Part shown: positions 34,218-43,019 of the stretch, one piece after another
How positions within the stretch are numbered: position 1 is the stretch's first letter
Layout of the letters: each line of letters starts with the position of its first letter
Source of the DNA: Alphaproteobacteria bacterium
GTDB taxonomy: Bacteria; Pseudomonadota; Alphaproteobacteria; Ferrovibrionales; Ferrovibrionaceae
NCBI GenBank assembly: GCA_026126165.1
Contig: JAHCJR010000013.1
Location: forward strand, 1-51,203
Direction: 5' to 3'
Length of the DNA stretch: 51,203 bases
The notes under the pieces: model-generated
The model's input: the letters and a program-made list of their open reading frames with translations, nothing else
Told to the model about the DNA's origin: nothing
The model's database searches: none
Program-made: the position numbers and the translations under genes

Positions 34218-35197
34218 GCGCGCCCGTCCTCGATGTCCGCTCGCTCTCGGTCGAGTTCGAGAGCACGCTCGGCACGATTCACGCCGTGCGCGACCTCTCC
34301 TTCTCGATCGGCGAGGGCGAGACGCTTGCCCTGGTCGGCGAATCCGGATCGGGCAAAAGCACGGCGGCGATGGCGCTGCTGCGGCTGATCCCCAATCCGC
34401 CCGGGCGCATCTCCTCCGGTGCCGTCCTGCTCGCCGGACGCGACCTGACGGCCCTGTCCGAAGCGGACCTGCGCGGCGTGCGTGGCCGCGAGATGGCCAT
34501 GATCTTCCAGGACCCGATGATGGCGCTGAACCCGGTCTACACGATCGAGCGCCAGATCGGCGAGGTGCTGCGCCTGCATCTCGGCCTGTCGAAGTCGGAA
34601 ATCCTGGCCGAGGTGGTGGAGCTGCTGCGCCTCGTGGGCGTGCCCGCGCCGGAGGAACGCGCGCGGCAGTATCCGCACAACCTCTCCGGCGGCATGCGCC
34701 AGCGTGTCATGATCGCCATGGCGCTTGCCTGCCGGCCGCGCCTGCTGATCGCCGACGAGCCGACCACCGCCCTCGATGTCACGGTGCAGGCCCAGGTACT
34801 GGACCTCATCCATGGCCTGAAAGAGAAATTCGGCATGGCGGTTCTTCTCATCACCCATGATCTCGGCATCGTGGCGGAGACGGCGAACCGCGTGGTGGTC
34901 ATGTATGCCGGCCGCAAGGTGGAGGAGGGAACGGTCGGCGAGATCTTTGCCGATCCCCGCCATCCCTATACGCGGGGGCTGCTCGGCGCGGCCAAGTGGG
35001 AGGAGGCCGACGGCGATCTCCTGCGCGAGATACCAGGCACTGTTCCCTCGCCTTTCGAGATGCCGTCGGGCTGCAGTTTCGCGCCACGCTGCGCCGAGGC
35101 GATTCCGCTCTGCCGCAGCGCCATGCCGGAACTGAAGGACGTGGCGCCGGGTCGCCCGGTGCGCTGCTTCCTCGCCGAGGGGCGCGGCCATGGCTGA
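34214..35197 (+). CDS. ABC transporter ATP-binding protein, DppD type
   Basis: This 327-residue ATPase starts at ATG 34214, overlapping the DppC stop. It has Walker [11 protein letters not shown]-loop [15 protein letters not shown], signature [16 protein letters not shown], Walker [13 protein letters not shown] and switch VITHDLG-like LLITHDLG. The C-terminal oligopeptide-type extension contains [17 protein letters not shown], a cysteine pattern that in DppD/OppD proteins can bind an iron-sulfur cluster. It forms a heterodimer with the following DppF-type protein. A longer upstream reading of this frame is a shadow of the permease gene. Confidence 0.95.
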   Translation: MSAPVLDVRSLSVEFESTLGTIHAVRDLSFSIGEGETLALVGESGSGKSTAAMALLRLIPNPPGRISSGAVLLAGRDLTALSEADLRGVRGREMAMIFQDPMMALNPVYTIERQIGEVLRLHLGLSKSEILAEVVELLRLVGVPAPEERARQYPHNLSGGMRQRVMIAMALACRPRLLIADEPTTALDVTVQAQVLDLIHGLKEKFGMAVLLITHDLGIVAETANRVVVMYAGRKVEEGTVGEIFADPRHPYTRGLLGAAKWEEADGDLLREIPGTVPSPFEMPSGCSFAPRCAEAIPLCRSAMPELKDVAPGRPVRCFLAEGRGHG

Positions 35198-36221
35198 CGG
35201 CGCATCCCGGGTAGCTTCCGCTGGCGGCGCGCCGATCCTCGAAGTGCGCGAGCTGGTGAAGCATTATCCGATCAGGGGCGGCCTCTTCTCCCCCTCGCAG
35301 ATGGTGCATGCCCTCGATGGCGTGTCCCTCTCGGTGGCGCGAGGCGAGACGCTGGCGGTGGTCGGCGAATCGGGTTGCGGCAAGTCGACGCTCGCGCGCT
35401 GCATCATCCGCCTGGAACAACCGACCTCGGGCCATATCCTGCTGAAAGGCGCCGACATCACGGTCCTTGCGGGCCGCCCGCTCAGGGAGCTGCGCCGGGC
35501 ATTGCAGATCGTTTTCCAGGACCCTTACGCCAGCCTCAATCCGCGCTGGTCGATCGCCAGCCTGATCGGCGATCCGATGCGCCTGCACGGGCTCGCCGCC
35601 CGTGGCGAGCGCCGGGGCCGTGTGGCATCGCTGCTCGAGACCGTCGGCCTCGGCCCGGAATTCATGGACCGCTACCCGCACGAGCTTTCCGGCGGCCAGC
35701 GCCAGCGCGTCGCCATCGCCCGGGCGCTCGCCATGCAGCCGGAGGTGATCGTCTGCGACGAGCCGGTCTCGGCGCTCGATGTCTCGATCCAGGCACAGGT
35801 CATCAACCTTCTGAAACGCCTGCAACGCCAGTTCGGCATCGCCTACATCTTCATCTCGCACGATCTCTCGCTGGTGAAGCACATCTCCGACCGGGTGGCG
35901 GTGATGTATCTCGGCCAGATCGTCGAACTGGCGGAGACCAGGGCGGCGCGCCGGCGCGTGCTGCATCCTTACTCGCAGGCGCTTTTCTCCGCCGCGCCCG
36001 TCGCCGATCCGCAGGCGGCCGCGGCCAGGAAACGCATCATCCTCGCCGGCGACGTGCCAAGCCCGATCGAGCCGCCTTCCGGCTGCCGGTTCCATACGCG
36101 CTGCCCCTACCGGCAGGATCGCTGCGCCCGCGAGGCACCGCAACTGCGTGCAGTCGAGGACCGGCTTGTCCGCTGCCATTTCGCCGGCGAGCCGGGCTTT
36201 CCGCCCGAAGTCCCGGCCTGA
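35190..36221 (+). CDS. ABC transporter ATP-binding protein, DppF type
   Basis: This 343-residue ATPase overlaps DppD by eight bases. It has Walker A GESGCGKST, Q-loop VFQDPYASLNPRWSI (classical DppF wording), signature ELSGGQRQRVAIARAL, Walker B VIVCDEPVSALDVS and switch FISHDLSL. The C-terminal extension reads GCRFHTRCPYRQDRC, again with the cysteine-rich pattern of the oligopeptide ATPases. It completes a five-component importer. The short gap to the next M20 hydrolase gene suggests that enzyme works on the imported compound. Confidence 0.95.
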   Translation: MADGASRVASAGGAPILEVRELVKHYPIRGGLFSPSQMVHALDGVSLSVARGETLAVVGESGCGKSTLARCIIRLEQPTSGHILLKGADITVLAGRPLRELRRALQIVFQDPYASLNPRWSIASLIGDPMRLHGLAARGERRGRVASLLETVGLGPEFMDRYPHELSGGQRQRVAIARALAMQPEVIVCDEPVSALDVSIQAQVINLLKRLQRQFGIAYIFISHDLSLVKHISDRVAVMYLGQIVELAETRAARRRVLHPYSQALFSAAPVADPQAAAARKRIILAGDVPSPIEPPSGCRFHTRCPYRQDRCAREAPQLRAVEDRLVRCHFAGEPGFPPEVPA

Positions 36222-36252
36222 CCCAATCCCGCCGCCGCATCGGAAAGGAAAC

Positions 36253-37506
36253 ATGCAGCCCGATCCAGCCATCGACAGGAAACTTCTCGACCGCCTGATC
36301 GCGGAAGTATCGGCGTTCGGCGCCACATCCGGCGGCGGGCTCAACCGCCTCTGTGCCTCGCCGGAAGATGGCGCGGCGCGCGACTGGCTGAAGCGGCTGC
36401 TCGCGGCGCATGGCTGCCGGGTGCTCGTCGACCGGGTCGGCAACATGTTCGGGCTGCTGGATCTGGCCGGGCCGCATGCGCCGCTCGTCCTCGCCGGCTC
36501 CCATCTGGACAGCCAGCCCCATGGCGGCCGCTACGACGGCGCTTACGGCGTGGTTGCGGCCGCCGTTGCGGCCTTCGCCGTCGCGGCCATGGCCCGGCGC
36601 GCCGACCGGGCGCCGCGTTGCAACCTGGCCGTCGTCAACTGGACCAACGAGGAAGGCGCTCGCTTCGCGCCCAGCACGCTCGGCAGCAATGTCTATGCCG
36701 GCCGGCTGGATCCCGCCGCCGCCCTTGCCGCGACCGATGCCGGGGGGATCACGCTCGGCGCGGCGCTTGCCGCCATCGGCTATGCCGGGACGGACGAGGC
36801 GCCTTTGCAGCCGCTCGCCTATCTCGAGGCGCATATCGAGCAGGGCCCGCATCTCGAGAAGCAAGGGAAAACGATCGGCGTCGTCGAGGGAAACTGGGGG
36901 ACGGTGAAGTACGAGGTGACCTGCCAGGGCCGCGCGGCGCATACCGGGCCGACGCCGATGCGCGAGCGCCGCGATGCGCTGCTGCCGGCGGCCGCACTGG
37001 TCCTGTTCGTGCGCGAACTCTCCGACGAGACGGGCGGCGCCCTGCTCTCCTCGGTCGGGCGCATCGACGTGACGCCGAACTCGACCAATGTGGTGGCGGC
37101 GAGCGCACGCATCTTCGTCGAGTTCCGTGCCGTGGAGGCATCGATGCTCGCGCGGGCCTGCGCCCGCTTCGAGGACAGGGCGCGCGCGCTCGAAGGCGAT
37201 GGCATCCGCCTTGCCGTGCAACGGACCGTGGACCGCGCGCCGGGCCGCTTCGATGCGCGGCTCGCGCGCCTGATCGAACAGGAGGCCGGCGCGCGCGGCC
37301 TGGCCAGCATGCGCCTGCACACCATCGCCGGGCACGATGCCGTGCCGCTCGCCGCCATGCTGCCGAGCGCCATGCTGTTCGTTCCCTCCGCCGGCGGGAT
37401 CAGCCACAACGAGGCGGAATTCACCCGCCCGGAGGACCTGCAGGCGGGCGCGGACGTGCTGGCCGGCGCGCTCGCCCGGCTGGTATGGGATGGGCTGCCC
37501 TCATAA
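36253..37506 (+). CDS. Zn-dependent M20 amidohydrolase (N-carbamoyl-L-amino-acid hydrolase/allantoate amidohydrolase type)
   Basis: This 417-residue enzyme starts at ATG 36253 with AAAGGAA upstream. It has the full metal set of the carbamoylase group: LAGSHLDSQPHGGRYDGAYG, NWTNEEGARF, EAHIEQGPHLE, the lid histidine in GRAAHTGPTPM, and SAGGISHNEAE. Members hydrolyse N-carbamoyl amino acids, allantoate, ureidoglycine or related amides. It closes the operon of the Dpp-type importer, so the transported ligand could be an N-carbamoyl or other amide-linked amino acid. It ends with a six-base convergent overlap with the next, opposite-strand gene. Confidence 0.92.
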   Translation: MQPDPAIDRKLLDRLIAEVSAFGATSGGGLNRLCASPEDGAARDWLKRLLAAHGCRVLVDRVGNMFGLLDLAGPHAPLVLAGSHLDSQPHGGRYDGAYGVVAAAVAAFAVAAMARRADRAPRCNLAVVNWTNEEGARFAPSTLGSNVYAGRLDPAAALAATDAGGITLGAALAAIGYAGTDEAPLQPLAYLEAHIEQGPHLEKQGKTIGVVEGNWGTVKYEVTCQGRAAHTGPTPMRERRDALLPAAALVLFVRELSDETGGALLSSVGRIDVTPNSTNVVAASARIFVEFRAVEASMLARACARFEDRARALEGDGIRLAVQRTVDRAPGRFDARLARLIEQEAGARGLASMRLHTIAGHDAVPLAAMLPSAMLFVPSAGGISHNEAEFTRPEDLQAGADVLAGALARLVWDGLPS

Positions 37507-38367
37507 GGCCGTGCCGTCCGGATCCCCAAGCCAGTCTTGCACCAGATCGCAGAAGGCGTCGGGCTCTTCCTCCGGCCAGAGATGGCCGCTCGATGGAATC
37601 TCGAGCAGGCGCGCATCCGGAATGCTGGCGGCTGCCGCCGCCGCCACCAGGGTGAAGAGCGGCCGGGTATCCGCGCCGCGTGCCACGCAGACCGGCAGTC
37701 GCAAGGTCGCGAGATCGGCGCGGCTGACCGGCGGCGGCGGAGCCTGGGCAAGCAGCAGGGGCATCGTGTGGGCATTCTCCGTCACGATGCACCGCCTGAC
37801 CGGGGCGAGGTTGCCGCAATATCCCGGCCGTTGCGCCGATCCGTCGATCAGCCGCGTGGCCGCGGCCACCGCGCCGCTCTCCTGCATGGTGGCGAAGACC
37901 GGGCCGAACATGGCCTCGGCGTCCCGCCCGATCGCGGCCAGGGCGGCCGCATCCTCGACATAGCTCGGGAAGCCGGGCTCGTGCAGGAACAGCGATCGGA
38001 ACAGGCCGGGCCGCGCTAACGCGGCGCACAGCGCAGCATGGGCGCCATAGGACCAGGCCACGAGGTGGACCGGACCGAGGGCGAGCGCTTCGATGACGGC
38101 GATCAGGTCATCGGCGTGCGTCGCGACGCCGAAAGGAGGGCTGTCGGCCGGCCATGGACCGGCGCCGAAATGGCGCTGGGTATAGCTGACGGCGCGATAG
38201 CGGGGGGCGAGCCGCAGGCAATGCGGGGCGAACGTGCGCCAGTCGCCCAGCGCGCCATGCAGGAAAAGCACCGGCGGCCCGGCACCGGGATCGAAGCAGG
38301 GAAAGGATGCGCCGGCCGCCTCGATCTGGCGCGGCGCGGGCTTGGCATTCGTCGGCTCGTCGGTCAT
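37501..38367 (-). CDS. Alpha/beta-fold hydrolase
   Basis: This protein of about 288 residues has the alpha/beta hydrolase core: VLFLHGALGDWRTF forms the oxyanion region, HLVAWSYGAHAAL carries the nucleophilic serine, VARGADTRP the likely acid, and PSSGHLWPEE the histidine. The nucleophile elbow has Ala instead of the usual first Gly. I start it at the ATG before TDEPTNAKP (38367); an ATG ten residues upstream (38397) is possible and neither has a clear ribosome site. It could be an esterase, lactonase or C-C hydrolase. It overlaps the M20 gene end and is divergent from the MoaD-like gene. Confidence 0.85.
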   Translation of the reverse strand: MTDEPTNAKPAPRQIEAAGASFPCFDPGAGPPVLFLHGALGDWRTFAPHCLRLAPRYRAVSYTQRHFGAGPWPADSPPFGVATHADDLIAVIEALALGPVHLVAWSYGAHAALCAALARPGLFRSLFLHEPGFPSYVEDAAALAAIGRDAEAMFGPVFATMQESGAVAAATRLIDGSAQRPGYCGNLAPVRRCIVTENAHTMPLLLAQAPPPPVSRADLATLRLPVCVARGADTRPLFTLVAAAAAASIPDARLLEIPSSGHLWPEEEPDAFCDLVQDWLGDPDGTAL

Positions 38368-38507
38368 GGCGAGGGCGTTATAGCGGATAACGGGCAAGCC
38401 CCGCGAATCCCCGCGCGGCGAAGCCAGGGCCGGGGGCCTTGCAGGTCAACGCCGAAAGGCTGCATCATCCGACAGTATTCACGCAGAGTTTGTATCCGGG
38501 CCAGCGA

Positions 38508-38780
38508 ATGCCGCGCATCAGCTTTACCGCGAACCTGCAACGCCATGTATCGAGCCCTCCGCGCGAGGTGCCTGCCGGCACGGTGCGCGAGGCGCTCGAG
38601 GCGGTCTTCGCGGAGAACCCACGGCTCCGCTCCTATCTGCTGGACGAGCATGGCCGGCTGCGCCGGCATGTCAGCATCTATGTCAATGACCGCATGATCG
38701 CCGATCGCGGCGGCCTTGCCGATGCGCTCGCCGGCGAGGACGAGATCTTCGTCTTTCAGGCCCTTTCGGGAGGCAGGTGA
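38508..38780 (+). CDS. MoaD/ThiS-family ubiquitin-like protein ending Gly-Gly-Arg
   Basis: This 90-residue protein has a beta-grasp pattern: ISFTANLQRHV, GTVREALEAVFAENPRLRSYL, VSIYVNDRMIADRGGL, then EDEIFVFQALSGGR. MoaD and ThiS end in a bare Gly-Gly that is adenylated and carries sulfur; here one Arg follows (G88-G89-R90), so a trimming step might be needed. ATG 38508 is preferred over a TTG at 38439, because the homologous fold begins there. Its stop codon directly abuts the ATG of a BNR-propeller gene, with GGAGG shared as the latter's ribosome site. No MoaE or ThiF partner is nearby. The function is unknown. Confidence 0.8.
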   Translation: MPRISFTANLQRHVSSPPREVPAGTVREALEAVFAENPRLRSYLLDEHGRLRRHVSIYVNDRMIADRGGLADALAGEDEIFVFQALSGGR

Positions 38781-39863
38781 ATGAGCGACAGGCTGTTGGT
38801 GGCGAGCCGCAAGGGTCTTTTCCGCTTTCGTTTCTCGGGCGGCGAATGGCGCGCCGGAGCGCCGGCCTTTCCCGGCGAGCCGGTCAGCGCGCTGCTTGCC
38901 GATCCCCGCGACGGACGTCTCTATGCGGCACTGCGGCTCGGCCATTTCGGGGTCAAGCTCCACCGTTCGGAGGATGGCGGGGAGACCTGGACCGAACTCG
39001 CCGCCCCGGCGCTGCCCGCCGGCACCGGCGGCGCGACTGATCTCCCCGGCATCGACATGATCTGGACCCTGGTGCCGGGCGGAGCTGATGCCAAGGGCGT
39101 CCTCTGGTGCGGGACCTTGCCGGGCGCGCTGTTCCGGAGCGGCGATGGCGGCGAGACATGGTCGCTCGTGGAAAGCCTTTGGAACATGCCGGAGCGCGCG
39201 AACTGGTCGGGCGGGGGCTACGACCATCCGGGCATCCATACGATCCTGGTCGATCCGCGCGATGCGGCGCGGCTTACCGTAGCCGTCTCCACCGGCGGCA
39301 TCTGGAAAAGCACCGATGCCGGCGCGAGCTGGCGCCTCGCGGGCCGGGGGCTGCGCGCGGAGTATGTGCCGCCGGCGCTGGCCAACGACCCGGCCTCGCA
39401 GGACGTCCACCGGCTCGCATCCTGCCGCGCCGCGCCTGATATCGTCTGGTGCCAGCACCATAACGGTATCTTCCTTTCCATCGATGGCGCCGAGACCTTT
39501 GCCGAAATCGCGCCGGTGGCGCCTTCCGCATTCGGCTTCGCCGTGGCGGCCCATCCCGCCGATCCCGCGACCGCCTGGTTCGTTCCCGCGGTCAAGGACG
39601 AGTGCCGCATCCCGGTGGATGGCAGGCTGGTGGTCAACCGCACCAGCGATGGCGGACGGAGTTTCCAGGCGCTCCGAACCGGCCTGCCCGGCGGGGCGAG
39701 CTACGATCTGATCTACCGCCACGCGCTCGACGTGGATGGCACGGGTGCGCGCATCGCCATGGGCTCGACCACCGGCAATCTATGGGTCGGCATGGATGGG
39801 GGCGAGCGCTGGACCCTGGTCAGCGCCCACCTGCCGCCGATCGCCCAGGTGGCTTTCGGCTGA
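38781..39863 (+). CDS. BNR/Asp-box repeat beta-propeller protein (YCF48/sialidase-like)
   Basis: This 360-residue protein has at least six Asp-box-like repeats, SEDGGETW, SGDGGETW, STDAGASW, SIDGAETF, TSDGGRSF and GMDGGERW, spaced as in a beta-propeller. It has no signal peptide, so it is probably cytosolic, unlike sialidases. Sialidase active-site residues are not recognisable, so enzyme activity is not claimed. It is tightly coupled to the MoaD-like gene (stop and start adjacent), suggesting the propeller binds, presents or is modified by the ubiquitin-like protein. Its 3' end overlaps the convergent GlxA-type gene by 44 bases. Confidence 0.85.
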   Translation: MSDRLLVASRKGLFRFRFSGGEWRAGAPAFPGEPVSALLADPRDGRLYAALRLGHFGVKLHRSEDGGETWTELAAPALPAGTGGATDLPGIDMIWTLVPGGADAKGVLWCGTLPGALFRSGDGGETWSLVESLWNMPERANWSGGGYDHPGIHTILVDPRDAARLTVAVSTGGIWKSTDAGASWRLAGRGLRAEYVPPALANDPASQDVHRLASCRAAPDIVWCQHHNGIFLSIDGAETFAEIAPVAPSAFGFAVAAHPADPATAWFVPAVKDECRIPVDGRLVVNRTSDGGRSFQALRTGLPGGASYDLIYRHALDVDGTGARIAMGSTTGNLWVGMDGGERWTLVSAHLPPIAQVAFG

Positions 39864-40917
39864 CCACGGCCACGCCGGCCCCCTCCGGCCGGCGCAGTTT
39901 TCCGACCGACTGGAACTGCTGACGGTAGCGCGCCGGCGTCATGCCGGCCCGCTGCCTGAACAGGCGGCGGAAGGACGCCGCATCCTCGTAACCCACTTCC
40001 AGCGCCACCTGCTCGGTCGGCAGATCGCCGGTCTCGAGGAGCTGTTTGGCCTCTTCGATGCGCAGCGCCTGGACATAGGCGACGGGGCTGTAGCCGGTCG
40101 CGGCCTTGAAGCGGCGCGTGAAGCTGCGCGCCGGCAGGCCGGACTGGGCGATCATGCGCGCCACCGGCCGGCCTTCCGCGTAGTGTTCGGCGATCCAGGC
40201 CTGGGCACGCGCGATCACGCCATCGCCATGGCGGGCCGGACGCGCCATGGCGGCGTAGGGCAATTGCCCGGCGCCCCGATCGCCGATCAGGAAAACCTTG
40301 GCGGCGCGGATCGCCTCGCGCTCGCCACGAAAGCGCGCGATCAGGTAGAGCGCCAGGTCTTCCCAGGACGAGGCGCCGCCGCCGGTGACGATGGACGCTT
40401 CGGGACCGGCCGGGGAGAGAATACGCTCCGGCCGCAGCCGCACCGATGGATAGCAGCGCCGGAACAGCTCCGCGGCGCTCCAGTGCGTGGTCGCCTCCTG
40501 CCCGTCGAGCAGTCCCGCTTCCGCCAGCAGGATCGAGCCGGTGCAGACCGAGCAGATGACGGCGCCCCGCGCGCGCATGCGGGCGAGCCATCGCGCCTCT
40601 TCCGGCCAGCGCCCGCGCGGATCGGCGTTCGTGTCGAGGGCGAGGTCGGTCACGATGACGATGTCGCAATCCATCGCCTGCTCGAGCCGGGCTTCCGGCG
40701 TGATCGGCGGGCCGGCCGGGCTGCGGAACGGGATCGCCCGCGCCGCGACGATGCGGACCGCTACGGGTGCGGCATCGGACGGCTCGCCGGTCAGGTCCGG
40801 CCAGGCGACGCCGACCGAGGACAGCACCTCGTAGAGGCCATACAGGGCGGCCGGTGTCGATTCTGGCAGGGCGAGCAGGCCGATTCGCAGCGCTCGCCCC
40901 CGGTGTTCGGCGCTCAT
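39820..40917 (-). CDS. GlxA-type transcriptional regulator (DJ-1/PfpI domain plus AraC HTH)
   Basis: This 365-residue regulator has an N-terminal class I amidotransferase-like domain at about 10-195, with the conserved cysteine region ICSVCTGSILLAEAGLLDG and ATTHW. An AraC DNA-binding domain at about 220-350 reads MIAQSGLPARSFTRRFKAATG and VALEVGYEDAASFRRLFR. Such proteins often control amine, carnitine or arginine catabolism. ATG 40917 fits family N-termini better than a start further upstream, which would run into the divergent gene's promoter. It is divergent from a methyltransferase gene across 113 bases and may regulate it. Confidence 0.92.
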   Translation of the reverse strand: MSAEHRGRALRIGLLALPESTPAALYGLYEVLSSVGVAWPDLTGEPSDAAPVAVRIVAARAIPFRSPAGPPITPEARLEQAMDCDIVIVTDLALDTNADPRGRWPEEARWLARMRARGAVICSVCTGSILLAEAGLLDGQEATTHWSAAELFRRCYPSVRLRPERILSPAGPEASIVTGGGASSWEDLALYLIARFRGEREAIRAAKVFLIGDRGAGQLPYAAMARPARHGDGVIARAQAWIAEHYAEGRPVARMIAQSGLPARSFTRRFKAATGYSPVAYVQALRIEEAKQLLETGDLPTEQVALEVGYEDAASFRRLFRQRAGMTPARYRQQFQSVGKLRRPEGAGVAVVSRKPPGRSAAGGR

Positions 40918-41030
40918 CGGGCGAGAATGGCCCAAACGGCCCGCTGCTGTCCATTCCGCCACTCCCGCATACGCCCGGTTCCAGGGAATATCCGCCCGCC
41001 GCGAAGCATGGCAGGAACGGGAGACAGAGG

Positions 41031-42119
41031 ATGACATTCCAGCAGCAGGCCGATACCGGCTTCGATCACGACAAGGCGCTCGCATTCGCCGGCCGCATGT
41101 CGGACTTCATCAGTGCTGGCGCGGTCGCGGTCATGACCTCGATCGGGCACCGCACCGGCCTGTTCGACACGATGGCCGGCCGCGCGCCCGCGACCAGCGC
41201 GGAGATCGCTGACGTCTGTGGTCTTGCCGAGCGCTATGTGCGCGAATGGCTGGCCGTTATGGTGACGGGTGGCGTCGTCACCTACGATCCGGCGGGAGCG
41301 CGCTATCACCTGCCGCCCGAACATGCGGCCAGCCTGACGAGGGGCGCGCCGCTCGGCAATCTTGCCGTCTATGCGCAACATGTCGCGCTGATGGGGCAGG
41401 TGCAGGAGCGCATCCTGCGTTGCTTCGCGAGCGGCGAGGGCGCCGCCTATGCCGATTATCCCGACTTCCACCGGCTGATGGCGGAGGATAGCGACCAGAC
41501 GGTGGTCGATCAGCTCGATACGGTCATCCTGCCGCTGGCCGGGGACCTGCCCGAACGGCTCGCCGCCGGCATCGACGTGCTGGATGCCGGTTGCGGCCGG
41601 GGCCGGGCGCTGCTCGCCATGGCGCGGAAATATCCGCTGAGCCGCTTTCTCGGTCTGGATCTCTGCGCCGATGCGCTCGAGGATGCGACAAGGGAAGCGG
41701 CGGCGCGCGGGCTCACCAACGTCCGTTTCGAGGTCTGCGACATGACGGACTTCGCGGCGGAGGCGGCGTTCGATCTCATCACGTCGTTCGATGCGGTGCA
41801 CGACCAGAAGCACCCGGCCGATTTCCTGCGCCGCCTGCATCGCGCGCTGCGGCCGGGCGGCATTCATCTGATGCAGGATATCGGCGGCTCGGCCCGGCTC
41901 GAGGCGAACATGGAATTCCCCATGGCGCCGTTGCTCTACGCCATCTCCTGCCTGCACTGCACGCCGGTCTCCCTGGGCCAGGGCGGTGAGGGCCTTGGCA
42001 CCATGTGGGGCTGGGAGACGGCGGAACGCATGTTGCGCGAGGCCGGCCATGCAAGCGTCACCCGCCACGTCCTGCCGCACGATCCGATGAATGTCTGGTT
42101 CGTCTCGCGCAAGGCGTGA
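41031..42119 (+). CDS. Class I SAM-dependent methyltransferase with N-terminal winged helix
   Basis: This 362-residue protein starts at ATG 41031 with AGAGG just upstream. An N-terminal winged-helix dimerisation domain at about 15-100 reads TGLFDTMAG, TSAEIADVCGLAERYVREWLA and GGVVTYDPAG. A Rossmann methyltransferase domain follows, with SAM motif I VLDAGCGRGRALL, the acidic ribose contact FLGLDLCADAL, CDMTDFA, and ITSFDAVHDQKHP. The layout matches Rv2258c-like methyltransferases, which act on unknown small molecules. It is divergent from the GlxA-type regulator and followed by a strong hairpin. Confidence 0.88.
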   Translation: MTFQQQADTGFDHDKALAFAGRMSDFISAGAVAVMTSIGHRTGLFDTMAGRAPATSAEIADVCGLAERYVREWLAVMVTGGVVTYDPAGARYHLPPEHAASLTRGAPLGNLAVYAQHVALMGQVQERILRCFASGEGAAYADYPDFHRLMAEDSDQTVVDQLDTVILPLAGDLPERLAAGIDVLDAGCGRGRALLAMARKYPLSRFLGLDLCADALEDATREAAARGLTNVRFEVCDMTDFAAEAAFDLITSFDAVHDQKHPADFLRRLHRALRPGGIHLMQDIGGSARLEANMEFPMAPLLYAISCLHCTPVSLGQGGEGLGTMWGWETAERMLREAGHASVTRHVLPHDPMNVWFVSRKA

Positions 42120-42129
42120 CAGGCTGCCA

Positions 42130-42163
42130 ATCCCCGGCGAACCGTTCTAGGATCGCCGGGGAT
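42130..42163. terminator. Perfect 11-bp hairpin after the methyltransferase gene
   Basis: ATCCCCGGCGA (42130-42140) and TCGCCGGGGAT (42153-42163) are perfect inverted copies separated by a 12-base loop. The hairpin starts ten bases after the methyltransferase stop and ends 19 bases before the next ATG. No T-run follows, so it may be a Rho-assisted terminator, an mRNA-stabilising stem or a protein site. Confidence 0.5.
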
Positions 42164-42182
42164 CACAGGCGGGAGAAGGCCG

Positions 42183-43010
42183 ATGTGGCTGCTCAAGCTC
42201 GGGCTCGCCCTGCTTGCCGGCTACATGGCCCTGCTTCTGGCCATCTACCTGGCGCAGGGCTGGCTGCTCTTTCCGGCCTGGATGGGTGGCGGCGCCGTGG
42301 CGTCGCTGCCCTCCGGCGCCCAACGGCTCGACCTGACAGTCGAGGGCGGAGAGCGGCTGACGGGGCTGCATCTGCCACCCATGCAGCCCGGGGCCGAGGG
42401 TCCGCCGCCGCTCCTGATCGGCTTCGGCGGCAACGCCTGGAACGCCGACAACATGGCGATCTATCTGCGCGGCCTCTACCCGCAGGCGGAGATCGCGACT
42501 TTTCACTATCGCGGCTACGGGCCGAGCGAGGGACGCGCCTCCGCCGCCGCCCTGCTCGCCGACGGGCTGGCGATCCACGATTTCCTGGCGCGACGATTTC
42601 CCGGGCGCCTGCCGGTCGCCGTCGGCATCAGCCTCGGCTCGGGTGTCGCCGCGCATCTCGCCGCGGAACGGCGCCTGGCCGGGCTGATCCTGGTCAGTCC
42701 GTTCGATTCACTTGCCCTGGTGGCCGAGGATCACTACTGGTGGCTGCCGGTGCGCCGGCTCTTCCGCCATCCGATGGAAAGTGCCGCCAGCCTGCGCGGT
42801 CTCGCGATGCCGGTCGCCCTGATCGCCGCAGAGCGCGATTCGATCATCCGGCCGCCGCGGACTGCGGCATTGCGCGCGGCGATCTCCAACCTCGTGCTCG
42901 ACCGCGTCATCGCGGGCGCCGACCATAACGACCTGTTCAATCGGCCGGATTTCGTCGCCGCGATGCAGGAAGCGCTGCGCCTCATCCTGGCGGCCGAAGC
43001 CAAGCCCTGA
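42183..43010 (+). CDS. Membrane-anchored alpha/beta hydrolase (BEM46/YqiA-like)
   Basis: This 275-residue protein begins with a hydrophobic helix (LLKLGLALLAGYMALLLAIYLA), followed by an alpha/beta hydrolase domain: LLIGFGGNAWNADNMA, FHYRGYGPSEG, nucleophile AVGISLGSGVAAHLA, an acidic residue in ALIAAERDSIIRPP, and the histidine in VIAGADHNDLF. The overall pattern is like bud-emergence-protein-46-type serine hydrolases, whose natural substrates are generally unknown. The N-terminal helix should anchor it to the inner membrane with the catalytic domain on one face. It is separated from the methyltransferase gene by a hairpin. Confidence 0.87.
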   Translation: MWLLKLGLALLAGYMALLLAIYLAQGWLLFPAWMGGGAVASLPSGAQRLDLTVEGGERLTGLHLPPMQPGAEGPPPLLIGFGGNAWNADNMAIYLRGLYPQAEIATFHYRGYGPSEGRASAAALLADGLAIHDFLARRFPGRLPVAVGISLGSGVAAHLAAERRLAGLILVSPFDSLALVAEDHYWWLPVRRLFRHPMESAASLRGLAMPVALIAAERDSIIRPPRTAALRAAISNLVLDRVIAGADHNDLFNRPDFVAAMQEALRLILAAEAKP

Positions 43011-43019
43011 TCCGCCGGC

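Noticed and set aside
40968-41085. Upstream start for the GlxA-type regulator
   Set aside because: The added residues are unlike the family, and the extension would run through the divergent gene's promoter and start.
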